From the NCBI RefSeq assembly GCF_004682015.1, contig NZ_SMLM01000004.1:248001-312000 (forward strand): DNA of 64,000 nt. Reading direction: 5' to 3'. This DNA is from Ramlibacter henchirensis. GTDB lineage: Bacteria; Pseudomonadota; Gammaproteobacteria; Burkholderiales; Burkholderiaceae_C. Both the position numbers and the translations under genes were made by a program. Shown here in pieces: positions 25,067-38,293 of the stretch. The notes beneath the pieces were generated by a model that did no database searches, had not been told where the DNA came from, and saw nothing but the letters and a program-made list of their open reading frames with translations. The stretch's first letter is position 1. Each line of letters begins with the position of its first letter.

Positions 25067-25075
25067 ATTATCGCA
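25067..25075 (-). promoter_or_regulatory. Extended -10 promoter of greA
   Basis: On the minus strand TGC-GATAAT (25075-25067) is an extended -10 element. No -35 is recognisable, as expected for extended -10 promoters. Predicted start near 25060. Confidence 0.55.
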
Positions 25076-25113
25076 TTGAACGGGCGCGGCCTGGCCCAGC
25101 CGCGAGTGCCCCA

Positions 25114-25842
25114 TCAGTCGCGCCCGGCCTCCTCGATCTTCTTGGCGCACAGCTCGGGGTGCGTGAAGAGCGCCTCGTGGCTGCCGGGCGCCTCCGACAG
25201 CCGGAAGAGGCCCAGGCGCTCCGAGAGCCGGGGATGCCACGGCATCGAATGCGGCAGCGACACGTCCTGCTGGAAGTTGACGAAGGACTTGCCGATCTGC
25301 ATGGCCGCCAGCTCGGTGCGCAGGGCCACCGGCTCGGTGAACGTGCGGTACGGATGGGGATTGAGCTTCGCGTAGCTGCTCTCGGCGAGCGCGAAGTCGG
25401 CGTCGTTGATGAAGACCTCGCGCCAGATCGGGAACGGCAGCATCACGGCATTCCGGTTGGCCGCGGCGATGCCGTCGAACAGCGCCTTGTAGTGCGGCGG
25501 GACCATGTCGTTCAGGCACTGCCCGTTGAGCGGCACGAAGCCGTTGACGTAGACCAGCCTGCGGATGCGTTGCGGCGCCCAGTCGGCGACCTGGCTGATC
25601 ACCATGCCGCCGTAGCTGTGGCCCATCAGGCGCACGTTCTCCAGCTTCTCGCCCTCCAGGAAGTCGAGCAGCGAACGCGCGGCGTCGGCCAGCCCGATGG
25701 CGGCGCGGTCGTCGCCAGGCCGGTTGCCGGCCAGGGTCGGACAGTGGACGGTGTGGCCTCGGGAGCGCAGGTGCTTCGCGACGGGCTCCAGGAGCTCGCC
25801 GGTGTGCCAGGCGCCGTGGACGAGGACGTAGGTGTCGGCCAT
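25114..25842 (-). CDS. Alpha/beta hydrolase, plant-esterase-like
   Basis: A 242-residue alpha/beta hydrolase beginning TYVLVHGAWHTGELLEP. The nucleophile elbow GHSYGG carries Ser76, and the C-terminal GSHEALFTHPE supplies the likely catalytic His. The overall pattern resembles the methyl-esterase/hydroxynitrile-lyase group. The natural substrate is unknown. The ATG at 25842 has a GAGGAG ribosome-binding sequence; the frame runs 39 nt further upstream without one. It lies between carB and greA, separated from carB by 115 bp with a GC-rich hairpin (25862-25888) but no T tract. Confidence 0.82.
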   Translation of the reverse strand: MADTYVLVHGAWHTGELLEPVAKHLRSRGHTVHCPTLAGNRPGDDRAAIGLADAARSLLDFLEGEKLENVRLMGHSYGGMVISQVADWAPQRIRRLVYVNGFVPLNGQCLNDMVPPHYKALFDGIAAANRNAVMLPFPIWREVFINDADFALAESSYAKLNPHPYRTFTEPVALRTELAAMQIGKSFVNFQQDVSLPHSMPWHPRLSERLGLFRLSEAPGSHEALFTHPELCAKKIEEAGRD

Positions 25843-25861
25843 GAGGGTCTCCTCTTCGGAA

Positions 25862-25888
25862 CCCGGCCATGCACGATGCACGGCCGGG
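25862..25888 (-). other. Long hairpin between carB and the hydrolase gene
   Basis: CCCGGCC-A-TGCA (25862-25873) pairs with TGCA-C-GGCCGGG (25877-25888), a nearly perfect 12-bp stem with a 3-nt loop and one mismatch. No T run follows on either strand. It may stabilise or partly terminate the carAB transcript. Confidence 0.4.
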
Positions 25889-25957
25889 CGTGGCGCAATC
25901 TACGCCGCCCGGCCGCTCCCCGCAATGCGACGAACCAGCCCCGGGCCGGGCGCCGCG

Positions 25958-29209
<3,252 letters not shown>

Positions 29210-29215
29210 GGGTCG

Positions 29216-30385
<1,170 letters not shown>

Positions 30386-30503
30386 TGGGTTCTCCGAAAG
30401 GGGTGTCGGTTACGCCCAAAACACAGCCGGAACGACGGTTCCGGCGTTGCTTTTGTTCGGGGGAGGAGCTTCGGCTGCGCTAGGCGTAACGGTTGCGGGA
30501 AAG
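30386..30503 (-). promoter_or_regulatory. Structured carAB leader (candidate attenuator)
   Basis: On the minus strand an outer helix can form between GTTACGCC (30490-30483) and GGCGTAAC (30416-30409). It encloses a perfect 8-bp hairpin GCCGGAAC-CGTC-GTTCCGGC (30445-30426), followed by TGTGTTTTGGG. So the T-tract of a terminator-like hairpin merges into the 3' strand of the closing helix, about 25 nt before the GTG. The ligand or signal is unknown; pyrimidines or arginine would be the metabolic expectation. Confidence 0.6.
30426..30445 (-). terminator. Terminator-like hairpin in the carA leader
   Basis: A perfect 8-bp stem with a 4-nt loop and TGTGTTTT after it on the minus strand; on the plus strand it is followed by GTTGCTTTTG, so it could work in both directions. 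It either ends the upstream methyltransferase transcript or acts as the carAB attenuator. Confidence 0.6.
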
Positions 30504-30509
30504 CCTCCG

Positions 30510-30515
30510 ATTATA
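30510..30515 (-). promoter_or_regulatory. -10 element of carA
   Basis: A perfect TATAAT on the minus strand about 125 nt upstream of the carA GTG, placing the transcript start near 30503 and the hairpin inside the leader. A -35 is not clear; TTGCAG lies 21 nt upstream, which is too far for a standard spacer. Confidence 0.6.
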
Positions 30516-30549
30516 ACTTGGCGAGCGCGTTCGCCTCTGCAACGAGAAG

Positions 30550-31317
30550 CTATCGGGAGCGCGAAACCGCGCTGGCGTGGAGGCAGATCGCGGCTGCGGC
30601 CGCGACGTTCAGCGACTCCTCGCCGCCGGGCTGGCCGATGCGCACGCGCAGGCTCGCGCGGGCATCGACTTCCGCGCGGACGCCCTGCCCCTCGTGACCC
30701 AGCACCCACGCGCAGGGCCAGGGCAGGCGCGCCTGGTGCAACAGATCACCGCCATGCGAGCTGGTCGTGAGCAGCGGGACGGTCAGCGCATCGAGCAGGC
30801 CGGGATCGGCCGCGTCGAACAGCGACAGGCCGAAATGCGCGCCCATTCCTGCGCGGAGCACCTTGGGCGACCACAGCGCGGCCGAGCCCTTGAGCGCGAC
30901 CACCTGCCGGAAGCCGAAAGCGGCGGCGCTGCGCAGGATCGAACCCACGTTGCCGGCGTCCTGCAGGCGGTCCAGCACCACGGTCGGGGCCTGCGGATCG
31001 AGCGCCGGCGCAGGCGGCACGGCAATGACGAAGCCCATGCGCGCGGGCGACTCGAGCGCGCTGATCGCGGCGAACAGCGGATCGGCGAGCACCAGCGTCT
31101 TCGCCGCGGGCAGGCGGTGCTCGGCGGGACAGAACTCGGCGTACACGGCCAGTTCGGGCTGCACGCCGCGCGCGAGCGCCGCACGGCAGAGATGATCGCC
31201 TTCGAGCCAGACGCGTCCCTGCTTGCGCCAGGCCGTGCTGTCCTGCGCCAGCAGGCGCAGCGCCTTGAACTGCGGGTTGGCTGCGGAGCGGACGACCGCG
31301 GGCGCGGTTTCGCTCAC
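30550..31317 (-). CDS. TrmH-type (SpoU) RNA 2'-O-methyltransferase
   Basis: A 255-residue SPOUT-class methyltransferase for a ribose in rRNA or tRNA. An N-terminal RNA-substrate domain (about 1-100) precedes the knotted domain with the motifs [28 protein letters not shown] and [13 protein letters not shown], which bind SAM and the catalytic region. The exact target nucleotide cannot be assigned. The start is a GTG at 31317 overlapping the rnhB stop by 4 nt (GTGA). Confidence 0.9.
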   Translation of the reverse strand: MSETAPAVVRSAANPQFKALRLLAQDSTAWRKQGRVWLEGDHLCRAALARGVQPELAVYAEFCPAEHRLPAAKTLVLADPLFAAISALESPARMGFVIAVPPAPALDPQAPTVVLDRLQDAGNVGSILRSAAAFGFRQVVALKGSAALWSPKVLRAGMGAHFGLSLFDAADPGLLDALTVPLLTTSSHGGDLLHQARLPWPCAWVLGHEGQGVRAEVDARASLRVRIGQPGGEESLNVAAAAAICLHASAVSRSR

Positions 31318-31967
31318 TGGACCGTGACGGTGACGCCGCCGCCCTCGGCCAGCGTCATCGTGGCGGCCACGGGGCTGAAGAAGCGCCGGTGGTGCGGGCA
31401 GGCGCCGTGCACGCGCAGCGCCTCCAGGTGCTCGGGCGTGCTGTAGCCCTTGTGCGAGGCGAAGCCGTATTGCGGGAACTCGTCGTGCAGCGTGGTGAGC
31501 AGCCGGTCGCGGTGCACCTTGGCCAGGATGGACGCCGCCGAGATCGCCTTGATCTTCGCGTCCCCGCCGACGATGGCCTCCGCCAGGACTTCGATGCGCG
31601 GCAGCGCGTTGCCGTCGACCAGCACCCGGGCCGGCTTGAGCCGCAACCCCTCGATCGCGCGCTTCATCGCGAGCATCGTCGCGTGGTAGATGTTGAGCGT
31701 GTCGATCTCTTCGACGCTGGCCTGCGCCACCGAACAGCACAGCGCCTTGTCCATGATCAGGTCGTAGAGGCGGTCGCGCTGCAGCGGCGTGAGCATCTTG
31801 GAATCGGCGAGGCCGCGGATGCGCTTGGCGTCGTCGAGGATGACGGCGGCGGCGACGACGGGTCCGGCCAACGGGCCGCGCCCGGCTTCGTCCACGCCGG
31901 CCTGCAGCCCGATCGGGTCCCAGGCCAGCCGGGCCTGCTCACCCTTGGATAGTCTTTTCGATCGCAT
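31314..31967 (-). CDS. rnhB: Ribonuclease HII
   Basis: Cleaves RNA in RNA:DNA hybrids and removes single ribonucleotides from DNA. 217 residues. The catalytic acidic residues are visible in [14 protein letters not shown] (Asp26, Glu27) and VLVDGN, with the tyrosine motif in [13 protein letters not shown]. The ATG at 31967 begins [11 protein letters not shown] and overlaps lpxB by 29 nt. The lpxB-rnhB-methyltransferase order is common in this group. Confidence 0.96.
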   Translation of the reverse strand: MRSKRLSKGEQARLAWDPIGLQAGVDEAGRGPLAGPVVAAAVILDDAKRIRGLADSKMLTPLQRDRLYDLIMDKALCCSVAQASVEEIDTLNIYHATMLAMKRAIEGLRLKPARVLVDGNALPRIEVLAEAIVGGDAKIKAISAASILAKVHRDRLLTTLHDEFPQYGFASHKGYSTPEHLEALRVHGACPHHRRFFSPVAATMTLAEGGGVTVTVQ

Positions 31968-33141
31968 CGGTCGCCAACGTTGCCGTGTCTCGCCGCAGCT
32001 GGTGGTGCAGCAGGGTGAACTTCTCCTGAACGGCCGCCATTCTTGCAGGAGCGTCGAGCCATTCCAAGAGGGCCTGCGCAAGCGCACGGGGGTTCGCGTC
32101 GTGCTGCAGCAACTCGGGCACCACAAAGTCCTCGGCGAGGATGTTGGGGAGGCCGACCCAGGGCTGCAGCTGCTGGCGCCGCATGATGTGCCAGCTGATC
32201 GCGTTCATGCGGTAGGCGATCACCATCGGCCGCTTGAACAGCGCCGCTTCGAGCGTGGCGGTGCCGCTGGCGATCAGCGTCAGGTCGCAGGCGGCGAGCA
32301 CCGCGTGCGATTGGCCTTCGACGATGTGCAGGCCGTCGCGCAGGCCCGCGCGCCGCGCCGCGGTGTCGATCGCGCGGCGCAGGTTGGGCAGCGCGGGAAC
32401 GACGAAGCGAATGCCGGGCCGCTGTCGCTGCACCAGCACGGCGGCGTCGAAGAAGGGGCGGGCCAGGTAGTGGACCTCGGACGCGCGGCTGCCCGGCAGG
32501 ATGGCCAGCACTTCGCCTTCGGCGGGCAGGCCGAGCGACTGGCGTGCGGCGGCGCGATCGGGCTCGAGCGGGATCACGCCCGCGAGCGGATGGCCGACGT
32601 AGGTGGCGCGCACGCCGCTGCGCGCCAGCAGCTGCGGCTCGAACGGAAAGATGCACAGCACGTGGTCGCACGCGCGGCGGATCTTGGCGATGCGCTCCGG
32701 CCGCCAGGCCCAGATCGATGGACAGACGAAGTGCACCGTCTTCAGGCCGGCGGCGCGCAGGTCCGCTTCCAGGTCCAGGTTGAAGTCGGGCGCATCCACG
32801 CCGACGAACAGCCGCGGCGGCTCGCGCAGGAGGCGATCCTTCAGCTGGCGGCGGATGCCGACGATCTCGCGGTAATGCCGCAGCACCTCGACGTAGCCGC
32901 GCACCGCGAGCTTGTCGTGCGGCCACCAGGCTTCGAAGCCCTGCGCCGCCATGGTCGGCCCACCGATGCCCGCGGCGCGCAATGCGGGCCAGCGTCGGCG
33001 CAGCCCGCCCAGCAGCAGGCCCGCGAGCAGGTCGCCCGACGCTTCGCCGGCGACCATCGCGAACTGGGGGTGCCCGCCCTGCGCGTGCTGGGCGCCGTCG
33101 AGAGGGGATTCGACAGGCGCGGCCCGACCGGCCGCGGTCAT
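31939..33141 (-). CDS. lpxB: Lipid-A-disaccharide synthase
   Basis: Joins UDP-2,3-diacylglucosamine and lipid X to make the lipid A disaccharide. 400 residues. The N-terminal [15 protein letters not shown] and the segments [15 protein letters not shown] ([11 protein letters not shown]), YVGHPL and [10 protein letters not shown] are the family signatures. The ATG at 33141 overlaps the lpxA stop by 4 nt. The first 28 residues ([14 protein letters not shown] and on) are a poorly conserved extension, so a later start is possible but none is better supported. Confidence 0.96.
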   Translation of the reverse strand: MTAAGRAAPVESPLDGAQHAQGGHPQFAMVAGEASGDLLAGLLLGGLRRRWPALRAAGIGGPTMAAQGFEAWWPHDKLAVRGYVEVLRHYREIVGIRRQLKDRLLREPPRLFVGVDAPDFNLDLEADLRAAGLKTVHFVCPSIWAWRPERIAKIRRACDHVLCIFPFEPQLLARSGVRATYVGHPLAGVIPLEPDRAAARQSLGLPAEGEVLAILPGSRASEVHYLARPFFDAAVLVQRQRPGIRFVVPALPNLRRAIDTAARRAGLRDGLHIVEGQSHAVLAACDLTLIASGTATLEAALFKRPMVIAYRMNAISWHIMRRQQLQPWVGLPNILAEDFVVPELLQHDANPRALAQALLEWLDAPARMAAVQEKFTLLHHQLRRDTATLATDAIEKTIQG

Positions 33142-33929
33142 CGCACGATGCCGCGCTGCGGCGACACGCCGGCCAGGAAGTCGGACATCAGGCGCACGTC
33201 GGGCTGCGCTTCGGGTGTGGCCGTGGCGAGCTGCTCGATGCGGGCGCGCGCGTCCTCGAGCGTGAGCCCGTCGCGGTACAGAGCCTTGTGCATGGCCTTG
33301 ACCGCCGAGATGCGGCCCGCCGAGAAGCCGCGGCGGCGCAGCCCTTCGAAGTTCATCGACCGCGCCTGCGCGGGCTGGCCCTGGCTCATCACGAACGGCG
33401 GCTGGTCGGCGAACAGAAGCGAGCACATCGCCGTCATGCCGTGCGCGCCGATGCGCACGAACTGGTGCACCACGGTGAAGCCGCCCAGGATCACGAAGTC
33501 GCCCACCTCGACGTGCCCGGCCAGCTGCGAGTTGTTGGCGAAGATGGTGTTGTTGCCGACGACGCAGTCGTGCGCCAGGTGCACGTAGGCCATCAGCCAG
33601 TTGTCGTTGCCCACGCGGGTGACGCCGCCGCCGCCGGGCGAGCCGATGTTGAAGGTGCTGAACTCGCGGATCGTGTTGCGGTCGCCGATCACCAGTTCGC
33701 AGGGCTCGCCCGCGTACTTCTTGTCCTGCGGGATGCCGCCGAGCGACGCGAAGTGGAAGATGCGGTTGTCCTGGCCGATCGTGGTGCGGCCCTCGATCAC
33801 CGCGTGCGCGCCCACCGTCGTGCGGGCGCCGATCTTCACTTCCGGCCCGATCACCGAATACGGCCCGATGCTGGCTGTGCCGTCGATCTCGGCCTTGGGG
33901 TCGACGATGGCCGTCGGGTGGATGGGCAT
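33138..33929 (-). CDS. lpxA: UDP-N-acetylglucosamine acyltransferase
   Basis: First enzyme of lipid A synthesis: transfers a 3-hydroxyacyl chain from ACP to UDP-GlcNAc. 263 residues, a left-handed beta-helix of hexapeptide repeats. The catalytic His120 in HLAHDC corresponds to E. coli His125. Met168 (in AHGMTAMCS) aligns with E. coli Gly173, the hydrocarbon ruler; Met at this site in Pseudomonas aeruginosa selects C10 chains, so C10 is predicted. The GGAGG ribosome-binding sequence lies inside an intergenic repeat. lpxB overlaps by 4 nt. Confidence 0.97.
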   Translation of the reverse strand: MPIHPTAIVDPKAEIDGTASIGPYSVIGPEVKIGARTTVGAHAVIEGRTTIGQDNRIFHFASLGGIPQDKKYAGEPCELVIGDRNTIREFSTFNIGSPGGGGVTRVGNDNWLMAYVHLAHDCVVGNNTIFANNSQLAGHVEVGDFVILGGFTVVHQFVRIGAHGMTAMCSLLFADQPPFVMSQGQPAQARSMNFEGLRRRGFSAGRISAVKAMHKALYRDGLTLEDARARIEQLATATPEAQPDVRLMSDFLAGVSPQRGIVR

Positions 33930-33937
33930 GCCTATGC

Positions 33938-34003
33938 GGACCTCCGACGGGCCGCCCCTAGGAGGTCCAGCCCCCTCGGGGGGCAGTGCAGCGGCGCAGC
34001 CGC
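33938..34003 (-). repeat. Intergenic palindromic repeat between fabZ and lpxA
   Basis: Three inverted repeats in a row: GGACCTCC/GGAGGTCC (33938-33945, 33961-33968), GCCCCC/GGGGGC (33970-33975, 33979-33984) and GCGGC/GCCGC (33991-33995, 33999-34003). The sequence style (ending in AAACGTGGGGGC on the plus strand) resembles a dispersed element that I recall from Comamonadaceae intergenic regions; only one copy is in this window. On the minus strand its first arm supplies the GGAGG before lpxA. Confidence 0.7.
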
Positions 34004-34017
34004 AAACGTGGGGGCCG

Positions 34018-34461
34018 TCATACTTTCCTCATCGTGCACATCAGCTCGGCTTCGCAGGCGATCTCCTCGCCGACCCGGGTGACGCCCTTGAACTTGTAGA
34101 TGCCGGCCTTGGCCCGCTCCAGGGTGACGTCCATCACCAGCTGGTCGCCGGGCTCGACCGGCCGCTTGAAGCGCGCACCGTCGATGCCGGCGAAGTAGTA
34201 GACCGTCTTGTCGTCGGGCGTGACGCCTTGGGTGGCGAACGACAGCAGCGCGGCCGCCTGCGCCATCGCCTCCAGCATCAGCACGCCCGGCATGACCGGC
34301 CGGTGCGGAAAGTGGCCGGTGAAGAACGGCTCGTTGATGGTCACGTTCTTGATCGCGCGGATGCTCTTGCCCAGCTGGATGTCGAGCACCCGGTCCACCA
34401 GCAGGATGGGATAGCGGTGCGGCAGCTGCTTGAGGATCTGGTGGATGTCTAACGTAGTCAT
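34018..34461 (-). CDS. fabZ: 3-hydroxyacyl-ACP dehydratase FabZ
   Basis: Dehydrates 3-hydroxyacyl-ACP in fatty-acid elongation and competes with LpxA for the same substrate. 147 residues, hot-dog fold. The active site lies in [20 protein letters not shown] with His50 and Glu64. The ATG at 34461 overlaps the lpxD stop by 4 nt. It sits in the usual lpxD-fabZ-lpxA order. Confidence 0.97.
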   Translation of the reverse strand: MTTLDIHQILKQLPHRYPILLVDRVLDIQLGKSIRAIKNVTINEPFFTGHFPHRPVMPGVLMLEAMAQAAALLSFATQGVTPDDKTVYYFAGIDGARFKRPVEPGDQLVMDVTLERAKAGIYKFKGVTRVGEEIACEAELMCTMRKV

Positions 34462-35423
34462 TTCTTCTCTAAAGCGCGGACGCGGTCGCGCAGCGAGTGG
34501 AGCTGCTTCAGCGACGCCGCGTTCTTCTCCCAGGCGGAATTCTCGTCGATGGGGAACACGCCGGTGTAGTGGCCGGGCTTGAGGATGGAGCGCATCACGA
34601 GCGTGAACGCCGAGATGTGGACGTGGTCCGCGATGGTCAGGTGGCCTACGATGCCCGCGCTGCCACCGACCGTGCAGTACGCGCCGATATTGGCGCTGCC
34701 CGCGATGCCCGCGCAGCCCGCGATGGCGGTGTGCCGGCCGATGCGCACGTTGTGGCCGACCTGGATCAGGTTGTCGAGCTTGACGCCGTCTTCGATGACC
34801 GTGTCCGCGAGCGCGCCGCGGTCGATGCAGGTGTTGGCGCCGATCTCGACGTCGTTGCCGATGCGCACGGCGCCGAGTTGCTCGATCTTTTCCCACTCGC
34901 CCTCGCGCGGCGCGAAACCGAATCCGTCGGCGCCGATCACCACGCCGGGGTGCAGGATGCAGCGATCGCCGATCACGCAGTCCTCGCCCACGTTGACGCT
35001 GGACTTGAGCACCGTGCCCGCGCCGATGCGCGCGCCCCGCTCCACCACGCAGAGCGGCCCGATGCGCGCGGTGGGATCGACCACCGCCTCCGGGTCCACG
35101 ACGGCGCTCGGATGCACGGCCGGTGCGGCGGCGCTCGGTCGCCGCGATTTCCACAGCTGCGTCAGGCGGGCGAAGTAGAGATAGGGATCGTCGGCGACGA
35201 TGGCCGCCCCCCGCGCGAGCGCGGCGTCGCGCATGGCGGGCGAGACGATCACGCAGCCGGCGCGCGAGGCCGCCAGCTGCGACTGGTACTTGGGGTTGCT
35301 GAGGAAGCTCAGCTGGCCGGGGCCGGCCGATTCGAGCGGCGCCAGGCCGTCGATGGCCAGGCTGCGGTCGCCATGCAATTGCCCGCCGAGCGAGTCCACG
35401 ATGTCGCCCAGACGGAGCTGCAC
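34458..35423 (-). CDS. lpxD: UDP-3-O-acylglucosamine N-acyltransferase
   Basis: Third step of lipid A synthesis: adds the N-linked 3-hydroxyacyl chain. 321 residues: an N-terminal uridine-binding domain (about 1-100, with [13 protein letters not shown]), then a hexapeptide-repeat beta-helix from about 101, with the likely catalytic His in [16 protein letters not shown]. The start is a GTG at 35423, 7 nt after the skp/ompH stop. A C-terminal helix with RVRALEKK ends the protein. Confidence 0.96.
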   Translation of the reverse strand: MQLRLGDIVDSLGGQLHGDRSLAIDGLAPLESAGPGQLSFLSNPKYQSQLAASRAGCVIVSPAMRDAALARGAAIVADDPYLYFARLTQLWKSRRPSAAAPAVHPSAVVDPEAVVDPTARIGPLCVVERGARIGAGTVLKSSVNVGEDCVIGDRCILHPGVVIGADGFGFAPREGEWEKIEQLGAVRIGNDVEIGANTCIDRGALADTVIEDGVKLDNLIQVGHNVRIGRHTAIAGCAGIAGSANIGAYCTVGGSAGIVGHLTIADHVHISAFTLVMRSILKPGHYTGVFPIDENSAWEKNAASLKQLHSLRDRVRALEKK

Positions 35424-35430
35424 GAGGGCC

Positions 35431-35940
35431 TCACCTGGCGTTGTTGAGCGCCTTGATCACCTTCTCGGTGATGTCGTGCTTCGGGTTGATGTAGACCGCT
35501 TCCTGCAGGATCAGGTCGTACTTCTCCTGCTCGGCGACCTGGCGCACCACGCGGTTGGCGCGCTCGAGGACCTGCTGCAGCTCCTCGTTCTTGCGCGCCT
35601 GCATGTCCTCCTGGATCTCGCGCCGCTTGCGCTGGAACTCGCGGTCCTGGTCGATCAGCTGCTTCTGGCGCTGCTGGCGCTGGCTCTCGGAGAGCGTGGG
35701 CGCCTCGCGCTCGTAGCGCTCGGACTGCGACTTCAGCGCGGCGCCCATGTCGTTCAGTTCCTTCTCGCGGCGCGAGAACTCCTGCTCCAGCTTGGCCTGG
35801 GCGGCCTTGGCCGCGCCGGCCTCGCGCAGGATGCGATCGAGGCTGACGAAGCCCACGCGGAATTCCTGCGCCATTGCGGGCACGGCGAACGCCATGGCGG
35901 CCACGAGGGCCCACAGCGAGGGAAGCTTCAGATACTTCAT
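35431..35940 (-). CDS. skp: Periplasmic chaperone Skp/OmpH
   Basis: A 169-residue exported chaperone that holds unfolded outer-membrane proteins on their way to BamA. The signal peptide (about 1-24) ends at PAMA-QE. The mature protein begins [12 protein letters not shown] and continues as a long charged coiled coil (about 45-130), the arms of the jellyfish-shaped trimer. Its ATG overlaps the bamA stop by one base. Confidence 0.94.
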   Translation of the reverse strand: MKYLKLPSLWALVAAMAFAVPAMAQEFRVGFVSLDRILREAGAAKAAQAKLEQEFSRREKELNDMGAALKSQSERYEREAPTLSESQRQQRQKQLIDQDREFQRKRREIQEDMQARKNEELQQVLERANRVVRQVAEQEKYDLILQEAVYINPKHDITEKVIKALNNAR

Positions 35941-38234
35941 CAGAAGGCTGTACCGATCTGGAATTGGAGTCGCTGGATTCTATCGCCAGCGAACTTGCGG
36001 ACGGGCTGGGCGATCGCGAGGCGCAGCGGGCCGATCGGCGACAGCCATGAGACGCCGACGCCGGCGGAGGCGCGCAGCTGGCCGAAGTCGACCCGCTCGT
36101 CGTCGCCGTACACGTTGCCCACGTCGACGAAGCCGAAGAGGCGCAGCGACCGGTCGTTGCCCGCGCCGGGGAACGGCGTGAACAGTTCGCCGTTCAGCGT
36201 GATCTTGCGCGTGCCGCCGATGCTGGCGCCGGTGACGTCGCGCGGGCCCAGCGTGCCCTGCTCGAAGCCGCGCACCGAGCCCAGGCCGCCGGAGTAGAAG
36301 TTCTTGAAGACCGGGTAGATGCGGTCGCCGATCGCCTTGCCCAGGCCCAGCTCGCCGTTGAAGGCGATGGTGAACTGCTTGTTCAGCGGGATGTACTGCT
36401 GGTACTGGTAGTTCGCGCGCACGTAGCGGCCGTCGCCGAAGAAGCTCGCCTCGCCGGCGACGCGCTGCAGGCGGCCCTTCGTGGGCGCGATGGCGCTGTC
36501 GCGGTCGTCGCGGGTCCAGCCCACCGTGAACGGGAAGTTGTAGCTGGTGAAGCCCGCCTGGTCGGCGAAGGCCAGGTAAGCGGCCGGGATGTTGGTGCCG
36601 GGGCGGATCTCCGTGCGCTCCAGGCCGGCGCCGAAGTAGACCGTGTCGAACTCGCTGAACGGCACCCCGAACCGCAGCGCGGCGCCGGTCGTGGCCAGCG
36701 AGTAGTTGCCGCCCTGCTCCTCGTACGGCCGCGAGTTGCGGTGGTAGACGTCCACCGCGCGCGAGATGCCGTCCTCGGTGAAGTACGGGTCCACCGAGGT
36801 CAAGGCGACGCTGCGGTTGTACTTGCTGGTGTTCAGTTCGGCGCTGAGGTACTGGCCCGTGCCGAACGCGTTTTCCTGCCGGATGGAGAAACCCAGGCCC
36901 AGCCGCTCGGCGCTGGAGAAGCCGGCCGACAGCTGCAGGCTGCCGGTGGGCTTTTCGACCACGGTGACGTTCAGGTCGACCTGGTCGGGCGCGCCGGGCA
37001 CGTCGACCGTCTCGATGTTGATGTCGCGGAAGAAGCCCAGCCGGTCGATGCGGTCGCGCGAGAGGCGGATCTTGTCGCCGTCGTACCAGCTCGATTCGAA
37101 CTGGCGGAACTCGCGGCGGACCACTTCGTCGCGAGTGCGGTTGTTGCCGGCGATGTTGACGCGGCGCACGTAGGCGCGGCGCGACGGGTCGGCCACGAGG
37201 GTGAAGGCCACCAGGTTGCGAGTGCGGTCGATCTCGGGTCGGGCCTCGACGTTGGCGAAGGCGTAGCCGAAGCTGCCGAAATATTCGGTGAATGCCTTGG
37301 TGGTCTCGGCCACCTCGTCGGCGTTGTAAGGCTCGCCGGCGCGGATGCGCACCAGGCTCTTGAACTCTTCTTCCTTGCCGAGGAAGTTGCCTTCCAGCTT
37401 CACCCCGCTGACCACGAAGCGCTCGCCCTCGGTGATGTTCACCGTGATGCTGATGTCCTGCTTGTTCGGCGAGATGGCGACCTGGGTGGAGTCGATCGTG
37501 AACTCGAGGAAGCCGCGGCTCAGGTAGTAGGAGCGCAGTGTCTCGAGGTCGGCATTGAGCTTGGCGCGCGAGTAGCGGTCGGACTTGGTGTACCACGACA
37601 GCCAGCCGCCGGTGTCCAGGTCGAACAGGCCCTTGAGCGTGCCCTCGTTGAAAGCGCGGTTGCCGACGATGCGGATGTCGCGGATGCGCGCCGGCTCGCC
37701 TTCGGTGACGGTGAAGGTGAGGTTGACCCGGTTGCGCTCGATCGGCGTGACGGTGGTGACCACCTCGGCGCCGTACAGGCTTCGGTTGATGTACTGGCGG
37801 CGCAGCTCCTGCTCCGCGCGGTCGGCCAGCGCCTGGTCGTACGGCCGGCCCTCCGTGAGGCCGATCTCGCGCAGCGCCTTGCGCAGCGCTTCCTTGTCGA
37901 ACTCGCGCGTGCCGGCGAAGTCGACTTCGGCGACGGTGGGACGCTCTTCGACGATGACCACCAGCACGTCGCCGGCGACTTCGAGTCGCACGTCCTTGAA
38001 CAGGCCCAGCCCGAACAGCGCGCGGATGGCGGCGGAGCCCTTCTCGTCGTTGTACTGGTCGCCGACCCGGAACGGCAGCGAGGCGAAGACGGTGCCGGGT
38101 TCGACGCGCTGCAGGCCCTCGACCCGGATGTCGCGGACGGTGAAGGGATCCACGGCCCACGCGTTCACCGCAAACGCGGCGGCGACCATGCCCGAGACGG
38201 TGCGCGCGCGAATGCGCCTGAGATGCTTCTTCAT
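35940..38234 (-). CDS. bamA: Outer-membrane protein assembly factor BamA
   Basis: Core of the BAM complex, which inserts beta-barrels into the outer membrane. 764 residues: signal peptide (about 1-28), five POTRA domains (about 29-425) and a 16-strand C-terminal barrel ending in a terminal Phe. The lid-lock loop motif VRGFEQGTLGPRD is present. The ATG at 38234 starts MKKHLRRIRAR. It lies 59 bp after rseP, a gap holding a short GCCCCG/CGGGGC hairpin. Confidence 0.97.
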   Translation of the reverse strand: MKKHLRRIRARTVSGMVAAAFAVNAWAVDPFTVRDIRVEGLQRVEPGTVFASLPFRVGDQYNDEKGSAAIRALFGLGLFKDVRLEVAGDVLVVIVEERPTVAEVDFAGTREFDKEALRKALREIGLTEGRPYDQALADRAEQELRRQYINRSLYGAEVVTTVTPIERNRVNLTFTVTEGEPARIRDIRIVGNRAFNEGTLKGLFDLDTGGWLSWYTKSDRYSRAKLNADLETLRSYYLSRGFLEFTIDSTQVAISPNKQDISITVNITEGERFVVSGVKLEGNFLGKEEEFKSLVRIRAGEPYNADEVAETTKAFTEYFGSFGYAFANVEARPEIDRTRNLVAFTLVADPSRRAYVRRVNIAGNNRTRDEVVRREFRQFESSWYDGDKIRLSRDRIDRLGFFRDINIETVDVPGAPDQVDLNVTVVEKPTGSLQLSAGFSSAERLGLGFSIRQENAFGTGQYLSAELNTSKYNRSVALTSVDPYFTEDGISRAVDVYHRNSRPYEEQGGNYSLATTGAALRFGVPFSEFDTVYFGAGLERTEIRPGTNIPAAYLAFADQAGFTSYNFPFTVGWTRDDRDSAIAPTKGRLQRVAGEASFFGDGRYVRANYQYQQYIPLNKQFTIAFNGELGLGKAIGDRIYPVFKNFYSGGLGSVRGFEQGTLGPRDVTGASIGGTRKITLNGELFTPFPGAGNDRSLRLFGFVDVGNVYGDDERVDFGQLRASAGVGVSWLSPIGPLRLAIAQPVRKFAGDRIQRLQFQIGTAF

Positions 38235-38293
38235 CGAATCCTGGGGGTGGCCCCGCCGTCTTCGGGGCTGGCGCGGCGAGCCGTGTTCTTGTA

